A stretch of 64,000 nt of DNA from assembly GCF_965204935.1 (NCBI RefSeq), contig NZ_CBDBFO010000002.1; one strand, written 5' to 3'. The notes beneath the pieces are model-generated. The model was not told the origin of the DNA. It was given only the letters and a program-made list of their open reading frames with translations, and did not search any database. Below are positions 27,978 to 36,870 of the stretch, one piece after another. Position numbers and translations under genes: made by a program. Source of the stretch: Hoeflea_A sp965204935 (GTDB lineage Bacteria; Pseudomonadota; Alphaproteobacteria; Rhizobiales; Rhizobiaceae). How positions within the stretch are numbered: the stretch's first letter is position 1; every line of letters begins with the position of its first letter.

Positions 27978-29078
27978 ATGGAAAAACAACTACCCCTCAA
28001 AGAACTGCATGTGGCTGCGGGTGCCCGTTTCGGGCCCTTTGCCGGCTATGACATGCCGATAACCTACCCGCTTGGCGTGATGAAGGAGCATCTTCACACA
28101 CGTGCGTCCGCGGGACTGTTTGACATTTCCCACATGTCGCACATCGAAGTCCGGGGTCCGCAGGCTGCGGACCTTGTCTCCCATGTCTGCCCCTATGACG
28201 CATCCGCTCAACCGATGATGACGGGGCGCTATACCTATATGCTCAACGAAAACGCCGGCATGATCGACGACCTGATCGTCAGCCGGCTCGGCGAGGAACG
28301 TTTCCTGGTGGTTGCGAACGGCGCCTGCGCCGACAAGGACCTCGAACACCTGCAAAAGGCCTCGGCCGCTTTCGAGGCGGATGTGGCGCATGTGCCGCGT
28401 GTCTTTCTGGCCTTGCAGGGACCGAAGGCCGCCGAAGTGCTGGCAGACCTCACCCCGTCCAGCGGCACGCTGGTTTTCATGCAGGTGACCGAACTTGATG
28501 ACGGAACATTCCTGTCGCGCTCGGGCTATACGGGCGAAGACGGCTTTGAAATCGGCCTGTCGCTCGACAAGGCAGAACACTTCGCCGCGCAGCTCGCAAG
28601 CAATCCCAATGTGGAGTGGATCGGGCTTGGCGCCCGTGACAGCCTGCGGATCGAGGCGGGGCTTCCGCTTTACGGACAGGATATGGATGAGGAGACGGAT
28701 CCGGCAACCGCCGGTCTGATATGGGCGATCCCAAGGGAGTTGCGGTCCGGGGGCGGTTTTGTCGGCGCCGCTGCGCTATCCAAATTGCTCGCCGATGGGG
28801 TTTCCCGCAAACGTATCGGTCTGAGGCCGCAAGGCCGCGCGCCGGTGCGCGGCGGCTCGGTCCTGTTTGCCGGCGAGGCACCAGACGCGCCGGAGATCGG
28901 CATTGTGACGTCCGGCGGCTTCGGACCCTCCTGCGGGTTTCCGGTGGCAATCGGCCGGATCGACAAATCGGCCGGTTCAGCCGGCGATCAGATTTTTGCG
29001 GACGTCCGCGGCAAGCGGCACGCCTGCAGCATCGAAAAACTGCCGTTTGTGGAACACAACTATTTCCGAGGAGGCTAA
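27978..29078 (+). CDS. gcvT: Glycine cleavage system T protein (aminomethyltransferase)
   Basis: Takes the methylene group from H-protein-bound aminomethyl-lipoate to tetrahydrofolate, releasing ammonia. It is 366 aa. Family motifs are FAGYDMPITYP, GLFDISHMSHIEV, SGYTGEDGFEI and LGARDSLRIEAGLPLYGQDM. The start at ATG 27978 is chosen because upstream in-frame codons lie in the riboswitch tail. First gene of gcvT-gcvH-gcvP, two bases before gcvH. Confidence 0.95.
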   Translation: MEKQLPLKELHVAAGARFGPFAGYDMPITYPLGVMKEHLHTRASAGLFDISHMSHIEVRGPQAADLVSHVCPYDASAQPMMTGRYTYMLNENAGMIDDLIVSRLGEERFLVVANGACADKDLEHLQKASAAFEADVAHVPRVFLALQGPKAAEVLADLTPSSGTLVFMQVTELDDGTFLSRSGYTGEDGFEIGLSLDKAEHFAAQLASNPNVEWIGLGARDSLRIEAGLPLYGQDMDEETDPATAGLIWAIPRELRSGGGFVGAAALSKLLADGVSRKRIGLRPQGRAPVRGGSVLFAGEAPDAPEIGIVTSGGFGPSCGFPVAIGRIDKSAGSAGDQIFADVRGKRHACSIEKLPFVEHNYFRGG

Positions 29079-29080
29079 CC

Positions 29081-29449
29081 ATGGCGACCACGTTTTTTAC
29101 CGAAGATCATGAATGGATTCGCGTCGACGGCGAGGAAGCCGTTGTCGGGATCACCAACTATGCGCAGGAGCAACTGGGCGACATCGTTTTCGTCGAACTG
29201 CCCGATGCCGGCCAGAAGGTCCAGAAAGGCGATGCCGTTATCGTCGTTGAATCCGTGAAGGCGGCATCCGATGTCTATGCACCTGTCGCCGGAGAGGTGA
29301 CGGCTGTCAACGACGCGCTGGAGGGCGAGCCCGGATTGATCAATGACTCCGCGCAATCCGACGGCTGGCTGATCAAGCTGCGTCTCGACGACGCATCGCA
29401 GCTCGAGGGACTTATGGATGAGGCCGCCTATACGGCGATGGTGGGCTAA
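29081..29449 (+). CDS. gcvH: Glycine cleavage system H protein
   Basis: Lipoyl carrier that shuttles the aminomethyl group between P, T and L proteins. It is 122 aa. The lipoylated lysine is residue 60 in VVESVKAASD, and GDIVFVELPDAG and EVTAVNDAL are conserved. The ATG at 29081 is preceded by GAGGAGG. Lipoylation depends on LipB (2.3 kb). Only two bases separate it from gcvT and 11 from gcvP. Confidence 0.96.
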   Translation: MATTFFTEDHEWIRVDGEEAVVGITNYAQEQLGDIVFVELPDAGQKVQKGDAVIVVESVKAASDVYAPVAGEVTAVNDALEGEPGLINDSAQSDGWLIKLRLDDASQLEGLMDEAAYTAMVG

Positions 29450-29460
29450 CGGAGATTGCC

Positions 29461-32298
29461 ATGACTGTTCACAATCACGAGGCGCCGGCCGATGGCAAGG
29501 ATGAGATCCTGCCTTTTGTGGCGCGACACAACGGTCCCGCGCCGGCGGATGTGCGGACCATGCTGGCCGCCATCGGCGTTCCTTCAGTGGAGACCCTGAT
29601 CAGCCAGACCATACCGGAGGCGATACGCTTTCACGGAAAACTTGATCTGCCGTCAGCGGCGGACGAGCACGATGCGCTTGCGGAGCTTCGCGCCAAGATC
29701 GATGAGAATGTGGAGGCTCGGTCCTTTATTGGCCAGGGGTATTATGGCTGCAGGGTTCCTGCGGTCATTCAACGCAACATGTTCGAAAATCCAGCCTGGT
29801 ATACGGCCTATACCCCCTATCAGCCGGAGATCAGCCAGGGCCGGCTCGAGATGCTGTTCAATTTCCAGACGCTGATCAGCGAGCTGACCGGACTTCCCGT
29901 TGCGAACGCCTCGCTCCTGGATGAAGCAACGGCAGTCGCGGAAGCGGCCGGCATGGCGTATCGCCACCACCGCATGAAGCGCCACACAATCTCGGTCGTC
30001 AACAAGCTTCACCCGCAATCGCAAACGGTTCTGGAGACGCGCATGTCTCCGCTCGGTATTTCGGTGAAGGACGGCGTACCGGACGACGATACAGCCGCGG
30101 TGATCTTCTCCTGGCCGGATACGACGGGCGGTTTCGAAGATCCATCGGAAATCGTCAAACAGGCGAAGGACGCCGGAGCCCTGGTGATCGTCGTTACCGA
30201 CCCGCTCGCGCTCACACTGCTTCAACCACCCGGGGAATGGGGTGCCGACATCGTCGTCGGCTCGGCCCAGCGCTTCGGCGTGCCGATGGGCTTTGGCGGT
30301 CCGCACGCTGCCTATATCGGCGTTTCGGAAAATCTGACACGCATCATGCCGGGGCGTCTCGTTGGGCAGTCGGTCGACGCAAAAGGCAATCCTGCGTATC
30401 GGCTGGCCTTGCAGACCCGCGAACAACATATCCGGCGCGACAAGGCTACGTCGAACATCTGCACGGCCCAGGCACTGCTTGCCAATATGGCAGCCGCCTA
30501 TGCAATCTGGCATGGTCCGGATGGCCTTCGTGCCATTGCCGCACGCACATCGCAGTTCGCGGATCGTTTTGCCCAGGGCCTGAAGTCCGCCGGCTATGAG
30601 CTGCTCCATGACAGCTTCTTCGACACGCTTGCGGTCCGCGTGGACGGCAAGGCGCGTGAACTGGAAAACAAGGCTCGCCTTGCAGGCTACCTGATCCGCG
30701 TCGTCAACGAGGACACCGTCGGCATCTCCTTTGACGAGACGACCAGCGAACGGGATTTTGCCACCCTTTGCGATGTGTTCGGTTGCACTGAAAGCGCCCG
30801 GAGCGGCGCATCCCATCTGCCGGCGCAGCAGCGCACATCGCCATACCTGACACAGGACGTGTTCCGTTCCATCAAGTCGGAAACGGACATGATGCGTTAC
30901 CTTCGGGTTCTGGCCGACAAGGACCTTGCCCTTGACCGGGCCATGATCCCTCTCGGTTCGTGTACCATGAAGCTCAATGCGGCAGCCGAGCTTGCGCCGG
31001 TCAGTTGGCGCAAGATTGGCAATATCCACCCGTTCGCACCCGCTGAACACGTGACGGGTTACCGCAAGATGATCGACGAACTTGAGCATTGGCTGTGCCA
31101 GATCACTGGCTTTGCGGCCGTCAGCCTGCAGCCTAACGCTGGAAGCCAGGGCGAATTTGCGGGACTGACAGCCATCCGTCGCTACCATGAGTCGCGCGGC
31201 GAAGGCCATCGCGATGTGTGTCTGATCCCTTCATCGGCCCACGGCACAAATCCGGCCAGCGCGTCGATGTCAGGACTGCGTATTGTTGTCGTCAATTGCA
31301 CGGATGCCGGGGATGTCGATCTTCAGGACCTGAAGGCGAAGGCGGAAGAACACAGCGACAGTCTGGCAGCGCTGATGATTACCTACCCTTCAACCCACGG
31401 CGTTTTCGAACAGCAGATCAAGGATATCTGCGATCTCGTCCACCAACACGGTGGACAGGTCTATTTCGACGGCGCGAACCTCAATGCCATGGTGGGTTTG
31501 GCGCGCCCTTTCGAGATCGGCGCGGATGTGTGCCATATGAACCTGCACAAGACGTTCTGCATTCCACATGGAGGCGGGGGTCCGGGGATCGGTCCGATCG
31601 GCGTTTCGGCGCACCTCAAGCCGTTTCTACCGGGCGATCCGCTTGCAGATGGCAGCGGTGCCGTCGCGGCGGCCGCCTTCGGCAGCGCATCAATCCTGCC
31701 GATATCCTGGATGTATATCCGGATGATGGGTGCGGACGGTCTGAAATCCGCATCGGAAATGGCAATCCTGTCGGCCAACTACCTCGCGGCACGCCTCGAG
31801 AACAATTTTGACATCTTGTACCGGGGAAAGAACGGCCGGGTGGCGCATGAATGCATCATCGACACACGCCCGTTCAAGGACAGCGCCGGCATCGGCGTGG
31901 AAGACATTGCAAAGCGCCTTATCGACTACGGCTTCCATGCGCCCACCATGTCATGGCCGGTCGCCGGGACGCTGATGGTAGAGCCGACGGAATCCGAACC
32001 GCTGGCTGAAATCGACCGCTTCTGCGAGGCCATGATCGCGATCCATGATGAAATGAGCCGCATCGAGCGCGGTGAATGGGAAAGTGACGATAACCCGCTC
32101 GTCAACGCACCGCACACGGCGGAGATGGTCATTGCGGGAAACTGGGATCACGGATACGACGCCATGCTGGCCGTTGCACCGGGCGGCAGTGCCCAACTGA
32201 CTTCCAAGTACTGGCCGCCAGTCGCACGGGTCGACAATGTTTATGGCGACCGCAACCTGGTCTGCACCTGCCCGCCGATCGAGCAACTGGCGAGCTGA
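29461..32298 (+). CDS. gcvP: Glycine dehydrogenase (decarboxylating), P protein
   Basis: PLP enzyme that decarboxylates glycine and loads the remaining aminomethyl group on GcvH. It is a single chain of 945 aa, unlike the two-subunit form of many bacteria. The N-terminal half carries FIGQGYYGCRVP and ASLLDEATAVAEA. The C-terminal half has the PLP lysine in NLHKTFCIPHGGGGPG, with SAHGTNPASA and LQPNAGSQGEFAG. The L protein is not in this window. Confidence 0.96.
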   Translation: MTVHNHEAPADGKDEILPFVARHNGPAPADVRTMLAAIGVPSVETLISQTIPEAIRFHGKLDLPSAADEHDALAELRAKIDENVEARSFIGQGYYGCRVPAVIQRNMFENPAWYTAYTPYQPEISQGRLEMLFNFQTLISELTGLPVANASLLDEATAVAEAAGMAYRHHRMKRHTISVVNKLHPQSQTVLETRMSPLGISVKDGVPDDDTAAVIFSWPDTTGGFEDPSEIVKQAKDAGALVIVVTDPLALTLLQPPGEWGADIVVGSAQRFGVPMGFGGPHAAYIGVSENLTRIMPGRLVGQSVDAKGNPAYRLALQTREQHIRRDKATSNICTAQALLANMAAAYAIWHGPDGLRAIAARTSQFADRFAQGLKSAGYELLHDSFFDTLAVRVDGKARELENKARLAGYLIRVVNEDTVGISFDETTSERDFATLCDVFGCTESARSGASHLPAQQRTSPYLTQDVFRSIKSETDMMRYLRVLADKDLALDRAMIPLGSCTMKLNAAAELAPVSWRKIGNIHPFAPAEHVTGYRKMIDELEHWLCQITGFAAVSLQPNAGSQGEFAGLTAIRRYHESRGEGHRDVCLIPSSAHGTNPASASMSGLRIVVVNCTDAGDVDLQDLKAKAEEHSDSLAALMITYPSTHGVFEQQIKDICDLVHQHGGQVYFDGANLNAMVGLARPFEIGADVCHMNLHKTFCIPHGGGGPGIGPIGVSAHLKPFLPGDPLADGSGAVAAAAFGSASILPISWMYIRMMGADGLKSASEMAILSANYLAARLENNFDILYRGKNGRVAHECIIDTRPFKDSAGIGVEDIAKRLIDYGFHAPTMSWPVAGTLMVEPTESEPLAEIDRFCEAMIAIHDEMSRIERGEWESDDNPLVNAPHTAEMVIAGNWDHGYDAMLAVAPGGSAQLTSKYWPPVARVDNVYGDRNLVCTCPPIEQLAS

Positions 32299-32305
32299 AT
32301 GAAAG

Positions 32306-32337
32306 CCGCGGACGCTGTTACCGGTCAGCGTCCGCGG
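32306..32337. terminator. Hairpin between gcvP and lpxB, probable bidirectional terminator
   Basis: A perfect 12-bp stem CCGCGGACGCTG / CAGCGTCCGCGG with an eight-base loop sits eight bases after the gcvP stop and overlaps the last codons of lpxB. The T-runs on both sides are weak (GATTCTT and CTTTCATT), so termination is likely but not certain. Confidence 0.6.
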
Positions 32338-33524
32338 GATTCTTCCACGAGCTTCCACACCACATCTGCGGCAATATCGGCCGGTGGATGATCGGCCGAC
32401 ATGGCACCACGGACATAATCGAACCCGTGCAGCATTTCATAACGTTCGGACGACTGGTGAAGCAGCCGCTCCAGACGGCGCGCCATCAATCCGGGCCGGA
32501 TCATTTCCTGCATGTACTCATTGATGAGCGGATAATCGGCAATGAAGTTGGGCAGTGCTGCCGTCCAGGCGGTAATGCGATGGATGATCAATTTCGACAA
32601 TGTATCAATTCGGTATGCCGATATGCACGGAACGCCGACAAGAGCGAGTTCCAGAAGCACGGTTCCGGACGCCGCGAGCGCAACATCCGCTTCCTCGAAA
32701 GCCTGCCACTTTTCCTCGGCTGTCGCGGTGACACGCACCGGTACGTCCCAGCGGGCGACTTCGGCCCTTACCTTCTCCTCAAGCCGGGGTAGTGTCGGCA
32801 CCTGAAAGCGGACCTGCGGCATGCGTTCGGCAAGCAGATGCGCGGTTTCCCTGAAATCCGGCAGAAGCCTATTGAGCTCGCCGTTGCGTGATCCGGGGAG
32901 GATCAAACACAATGGCGCATCCGAAACCGGCAGAGCCTGGGCGATGTTATTGGACCGCCGGGCCATCTGGCCCGTGGCCGCGGCAAGAAGCGAAGCGTCG
33001 GAGGCAAGCCGATGGCCAACATAGGTCAGCGGCGGTCCACCGAGTTTAGAGACAACATCCGCCTCGAACGGAAAAATCGAAAGTACATGATCAACATAGG
33101 CTGTCATCCGCTGCGCCCGTTCCGGTTTCCACGCCCAGACAGTCGGACAGACATAGTTGACGATCGGAAGCTTCGGCAGCGCCTTGCGAACCCGCCTGGC
33201 AACGCGATGTGTAAACTCCGGACTGTCAATGATGACAAGGACATCCGGATCTGCGGCGATGATCGCATTGGCGGCCTTGCGCAGATGGCCGAGCAGTTTC
33301 GGGAGTTGCGCGACGATCTGGCCGACGCCTATGATCGAAAGGTCGCCGTAATCAAACAGCGATTTTAGCCCCTGGGCTGACATGGCCTCACCGCCGACAC
33401 CCACCAGATCGACCGGCCTTTCACCATTCGCATTGAGCGCGGCGATCAAGTCGGCGCCGAGCAGATCCCCGGAAGGCTCACCGGCGATTATGGCCAGCTT
33501 GAGAGGTGGCGGCAGATCTCTCAT
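32325..33524 (-). CDS. lpxB: Lipid-A-disaccharide synthase
   Basis: Joins UDP-diacylglucosamine and lipid X to form the lipid A disaccharide at the inner membrane. It is 399 aa. Motifs are IIAGEPSGDLLGADL at the N-terminus, YVCPTVWAWKPERAQRM, LPGSRNGELNRLLP and ASGTVLLELALVGVP. The start overlaps the lpxI stop as ATGA. Last gene of the envelope block. Confidence 0.95.
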   Translation of the reverse strand: MRDLPPPLKLAIIAGEPSGDLLGADLIAALNANGERPVDLVGVGGEAMSAQGLKSLFDYGDLSIIGVGQIVAQLPKLLGHLRKAANAIIAADPDVLVIIDSPEFTHRVARRVRKALPKLPIVNYVCPTVWAWKPERAQRMTAYVDHVLSIFPFEADVVSKLGGPPLTYVGHRLASDASLLAAATGQMARRSNNIAQALPVSDAPLCLILPGSRNGELNRLLPDFRETAHLLAERMPQVRFQVPTLPRLEEKVRAEVARWDVPVRVTATAEEKWQAFEEADVALAASGTVLLELALVGVPCISAYRIDTLSKLIIHRITAWTAALPNFIADYPLINEYMQEMIRPGLMARRLERLLHQSSERYEMLHGFDYVRGAMSADHPPADIAADVVWKLVEESRGR

Positions 33525-34420
33525 GACACCCCATCCGCCCTATCGCCGGCTGGATGCTGGCGGTCGATGCCGGTAACGAACAGTCCGCGCTGGTCGGCTT
33601 CATCGATGACGGTTTGTCGCTCAAGCACAAACGCCCTACCCGCATCAACGGCAATTCCAGAAAGACCGGCTGCATCGGCATTGCGGACAGTGTCCGGGCC
33701 AATCGACGGCAGATCAGCGCGCAAATCCTGCTGCGGTTTGCACAGTTTTACCAGGACACCCTTTCGCGTTGCTGAGATGCGTCCATTCTTTCGCAGCTCG
33801 GCGATCCGGGCGAGCATGCCGTCGGTCCCTTCGGCACCTTCAAGCGCGACAATACGGCCGCCTACCGCCACAGCCCCCTGCCCGACATCCAGCGCGCCCA
33901 GCGCATTGGCTGCCGCACATGCCGCGGTGATGTTCTTCACATCGTTCGCCCCGGGCTTGCGTTGTGTGATCGGACCAAATTCTGCGAGCAGATCCGGAAC
34001 GACTTCCTGTGCGCCAACAACGCGGCAGCCGGCTGATTCTATGATTGAGATAACGGTGCGCAGCAGCTTGTCGTCACCGCCGCTCGAAAGGGCTCTCAAG
34101 ATTGCCGGGGCAAATCGAAACAGGCGCAACGGCCCGCGCAGTTCACGCAATTCGGGACGCCGGTTGACCCCGCCTGACATTATAACCCGGTCTATTCCCT
34201 TGTCCCTTAACAGGGCGTGGATGCGGGCTGCGTCACCCAGGCCAACGGTAACCTGCTCGAATTCGCCGGGAATGTCGTTCGCCTCCCCGACGAGGCCGAT
34301 GATGAAGGGATCGTCTCCCTGGACTCGTGCCGCCCTGGCGATATCAAGCGGCAGACGACCTCGGCCGGCGATGATGGCCAAACGTGCCTTGATCCGCTGC
34401 GACCGGCCGTCGGGCTTCAT
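33521..34420 (-). CDS. lpxI: UDP-2,3-diacylglucosamine pyrophosphatase LpxI
   Basis: Hydrolyses UDP-2,3-diacylglucosamine to lipid X, replacing LpxH in many alphaproteobacteria. It is 299 aa. Signatures are AIIAGRGRLPLDIARAA, DRVIMSGGVNRRPEL, and the DUF1009 C-terminal block DVGQGAVAVGGRIVALEGAEGTD split across its conserved strands, plus LVKLCKPQQD. It lies between lpxA and lpxB as expected and overlaps lpxB by four bases. Confidence 0.94.
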   Translation of the reverse strand: MKPDGRSQRIKARLAIIAGRGRLPLDIARAARVQGDDPFIIGLVGEANDIPGEFEQVTVGLGDAARIHALLRDKGIDRVIMSGGVNRRPELRELRGPLRLFRFAPAILRALSSGGDDKLLRTVISIIESAGCRVVGAQEVVPDLLAEFGPITQRKPGANDVKNITAACAAANALGALDVGQGAVAVGGRIVALEGAEGTDGMLARIAELRKNGRISATRKGVLVKLCKPQQDLRADLPSIGPDTVRNADAAGLSGIAVDAGRAFVLERQTVIDEADQRGLFVTGIDRQHPAGDRADGVS

Positions 34421-34425
34421 CGGGG

Positions 34426-35241
34426 TTACACCCTTTTTTCCTTCGCCGCAGAAGCAAGGCCACGATGGCTCTCACCATCCATGAATGCGAAGAGGTCCAC
34501 CAGCGCTGGAATATTGTCATATTCGTGCCTGATCGCCTCGAGGTTCCCGCGGACGGTTCCCTCGCCATGGAAAATCTGCTTAAAGGCGCGCCGCACCGTA
34601 TGGATTTCTGCCTTGCTCATCCCTGAGCGCGACATCCCGATGACATTCAGTCCCCCGAGGATGCCGGGATTGCCGTTCAGCATGCCATAGGGGATCACGT
34701 CCAATGAACATGCCGCGAGCCCGCCAATGAAGGCGTGATGGCCGATGCGGCAGAATTGGTGAACCGCCGCTCCTCCACCCATGATAACCCGGTCGCCAAC
34801 GGTAACATGCCCGCCCAACATTACGTTGTTGGACAAAATGACATGGCTTCCAATGTGGCAATCATGCGCGACATGAGAGTAGGCAAGGAACATCGAGTGG
34901 CTCCCGACCGTGGTAATGCCACCCGCATCAGGCATGCCGGTATGCATGGTCACGCCTTCCCGGATGACGCAGTCGGAACCAATCCGCAGCTCGGTTTCCT
35001 CACCCTTGTAGTTGACGTTCTGGGGTTCGGCGCCCAGGGCGGCACCGTGAAACACTGCCGTCCTTTCTCCAATTGTGGTCTTCCCGGTGACAACCGAATG
35101 GCTCATCAACCGAACACCGTCATTGAGCGTTGCCGCGTTACCGACATAGCAGAAGGGTCCGATAGTGACATTCTCACCGATGTGCGCTCCGTCTTCAACG
35201 ACGGATGTCGGATGTATGCTGGCCGATGCAGCGATCATCAA
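34426..35241 (-). CDS. lpxA: UDP-N-acetylglucosamine acyltransferase
   Basis: First step of lipid A synthesis: 3-O-acylation of UDP-GlcNAc. It is 271 aa, a left-handed beta-helix of hexapeptide repeats over residues 5-190 (for example IGENVTIGPFCYVG and IGSHVILSNNVMLGGHV). The catalytic His lies in YSHVAHDCHIG, and the helical C-domain follows GLNVIGMSRSGMS. The start overlaps fabZ by four bases. Confidence 0.96.
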   Translation of the reverse strand: MMIAASASIHPTSVVEDGAHIGENVTIGPFCYVGNAATLNDGVRLMSHSVVTGKTTIGERTAVFHGAALGAEPQNVNYKGEETELRIGSDCVIREGVTMHTGMPDAGGITTVGSHSMFLAYSHVAHDCHIGSHVILSNNVMLGGHVTVGDRVIMGGGAAVHQFCRIGHHAFIGGLAACSLDVIPYGMLNGNPGILGGLNVIGMSRSGMSKAEIHTVRRAFKQIFHGEGTVRGNLEAIRHEYDNIPALVDLFAFMDGESHRGLASAAKEKRV

Positions 35242-35714
35242 GCGTTACCTTCCTGTTCGTCTTTCACCAGCATTGCGCCCACATCTGCTTCGGCTACTTT
35301 CGTGCCATCAACGATGGCTTCACAATGAAATTTCCAGATCGTTCCGCGTTGTTTCAGCTTCTTGACGTGGTATTCAACACGATCGCCCGGCACGACGGGT
35401 TTGCGAAAACGCCCATTGTCGATCGTCATGAAGTAAACGACATTTGCCTTGGAGTCCTGCGTACGGGCACATATTGCACCGGCCGTCTGTGCCATGCCTT
35501 CGATCAAAAGCACGCCGGGCATCACCGGGTTTTCAGGAAAGTGCCCGGTGAAATGCGGTTCGTTGGCCGTCACGTTCTTGATTCCGACCGCTGAATTGTC
35601 CGCGTCGATATCAACGATCCTGTCGACGAGAAGAAACGGATAGCGATGCGGCAACAGGCGCATGATCTCCGAAAGATCGACGCTTTCCAGCGTGGTGTTG
35701 TTGGTGTTACTCAT
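35238..35714 (-). CDS. fabZ: 3-hydroxyacyl-[acyl-carrier-protein] dehydratase FabZ
   Basis: Dehydrates 3-hydroxyacyl-ACP in fatty acid elongation and competes with LpxA and LpxD for hydroxyacyl chains. It is 158 aa, a hot-dog fold. The catalytic His and Glu are seen in HFTGHFPENPVMPGVLLIEGMAQ, with LPHRYPFLLVD near the N-terminus. ATG 35714 was chosen over a longer frame because it overlaps the end of lpxD by eight bases and fits the family length. Confidence 0.95.
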   Translation of the reverse strand: MSNTNNTTLESVDLSEIMRLLPHRYPFLLVDRIVDIDADNSAVGIKNVTANEPHFTGHFPENPVMPGVLLIEGMAQTAGAICARTQDSKANVVYFMTIDNGRFRKPVVPGDRVEYHVKKLKQRGTIWKFHCEAIVDGTKVAEADVGAMLVKDEQEGNA

Positions 35715-36771
35715 TTGCCGAACCCTTCGTATTACCTTTCCTGCCAAATGCCCTGGCGTTCAGTTCTGCAACATCTTTCAATTGCGACTGGACGGATTCC
35801 GCCGGAACCCCACCCCGTCTGGTGCTTGCCGGCACATCGCCGGTGACTGCGCTCATCCCGGCGACATGCGCACCGTCGCCGATACTCACATGGTCATTTA
35901 CACCCGATCCGCGGCCAATCACGACCCGATCGCCGATTGAAACGCTTCCAGCTATACCAGCCTGACCGGCTATCGTGCAGGAACGGCCAATGCGGACGTT
36001 GTGTCCGATGTGCACGAGATTATCGATCTTTGTCCCCTCGCCGATCACGGTATCATCCAGCGCACCACGGTCGATTGTCGTGTTTGCGCCGATTTCGACG
36101 CCATCCTGCAATATGACACGTCCAATCTGCACGACTTTCGAAGGACCGGCATCTCCAGTCGCATAGCCGAACCCATCCTGTCCGATCCGCACACCCGGAT
36201 GCAGTATCACACCGTTGCCAATGAGGGCGTGCTGGATGGTAACGCCGGCTGACAAGGTGCAGTCTCTGCCGATGCGGCAATCGGGGCCCACGACCACGCC
36301 CGGGCCGATCCTTGTCCCGGAGCCCAGATGGACGCCGGCACCAATGACCGCGCCCGCTTCGATGCTCACATGGTCTTCAAGGCGAGCGGTCGGATGAACC
36401 GATGCGCCGGGCGAGACCCCTTCGTCGCGACCGATCAATACCGGCCGCCTGGCCAGCGGATACAGCAACGCTGCTGCCAGCGCGAATGCAGCATGCGGAT
36501 CATCTACAACAAGCGCGGCACTTCGTTCGGGCACATGCTGTGCGTGTTTTTCGGAACAAATCACAGCCGATGCAGCCGTCTCAAGCAGCGGTTCCAATGA
36601 TTGTCCAACAGCAAAAAAGCAAATGTCCCCGGATTTTGCGCGCGCTAGGGACGCCGCACCCGTTACGATCACACCGGCAGCAGTCTGGTCCGGCAACTGC
36701 GCGCCAATCGCCGCGGAAAGCTCGGATAAACTCACTCCGCTATGTGGGGGGAAAAAGCGACCGTCTTCCAT
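35707..36771 (-). CDS. lpxD: UDP-3-O-acylglucosamine N-acyltransferase
   Basis: Third lipid A acylation step, adding the N-linked hydroxyacyl chain. It is 354 aa. An N-terminal uridine-binding domain (residues 1-110; SGDICFFAVGQS) precedes a long hexapeptide beta-helix (IGAGVHLGSGTRIGPGVVVG, IGDRVVIGRGSGVND). The motif DGFGYA and the late catalytic His region LVHIGHNVRIG are present. It lies 99 bp downstream of bamA. Confidence 0.95.
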   Translation of the reverse strand: MEDGRFFPPHSGVSLSELSAAIGAQLPDQTAAGVIVTGAASLARAKSGDICFFAVGQSLEPLLETAASAVICSEKHAQHVPERSAALVVDDPHAAFALAAALLYPLARRPVLIGRDEGVSPGASVHPTARLEDHVSIEAGAVIGAGVHLGSGTRIGPGVVVGPDCRIGRDCTLSAGVTIQHALIGNGVILHPGVRIGQDGFGYATGDAGPSKVVQIGRVILQDGVEIGANTTIDRGALDDTVIGEGTKIDNLVHIGHNVRIGRSCTIAGQAGIAGSVSIGDRVVIGRGSGVNDHVSIGDGAHVAGMSAVTGDVPASTRRGGVPAESVQSQLKDVAELNARAFGRKGNTKGSANE

Positions 36772-36870
36772 ACTTACAACAATTCAGGGCCCGTCGCATT
36801 CTGACAGGCCCTGCCGCTGGGTCGTGCGTTGCGCGCAGTTTGCGCTGCAGTTCGACCGATTTGTTTACAC

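Noticed and set aside
29653..31209. 518-codon open frame on the minus strand
   Set aside because: Antisense to gcvP, a well-supported gene; composition is typical of a shadow frame.
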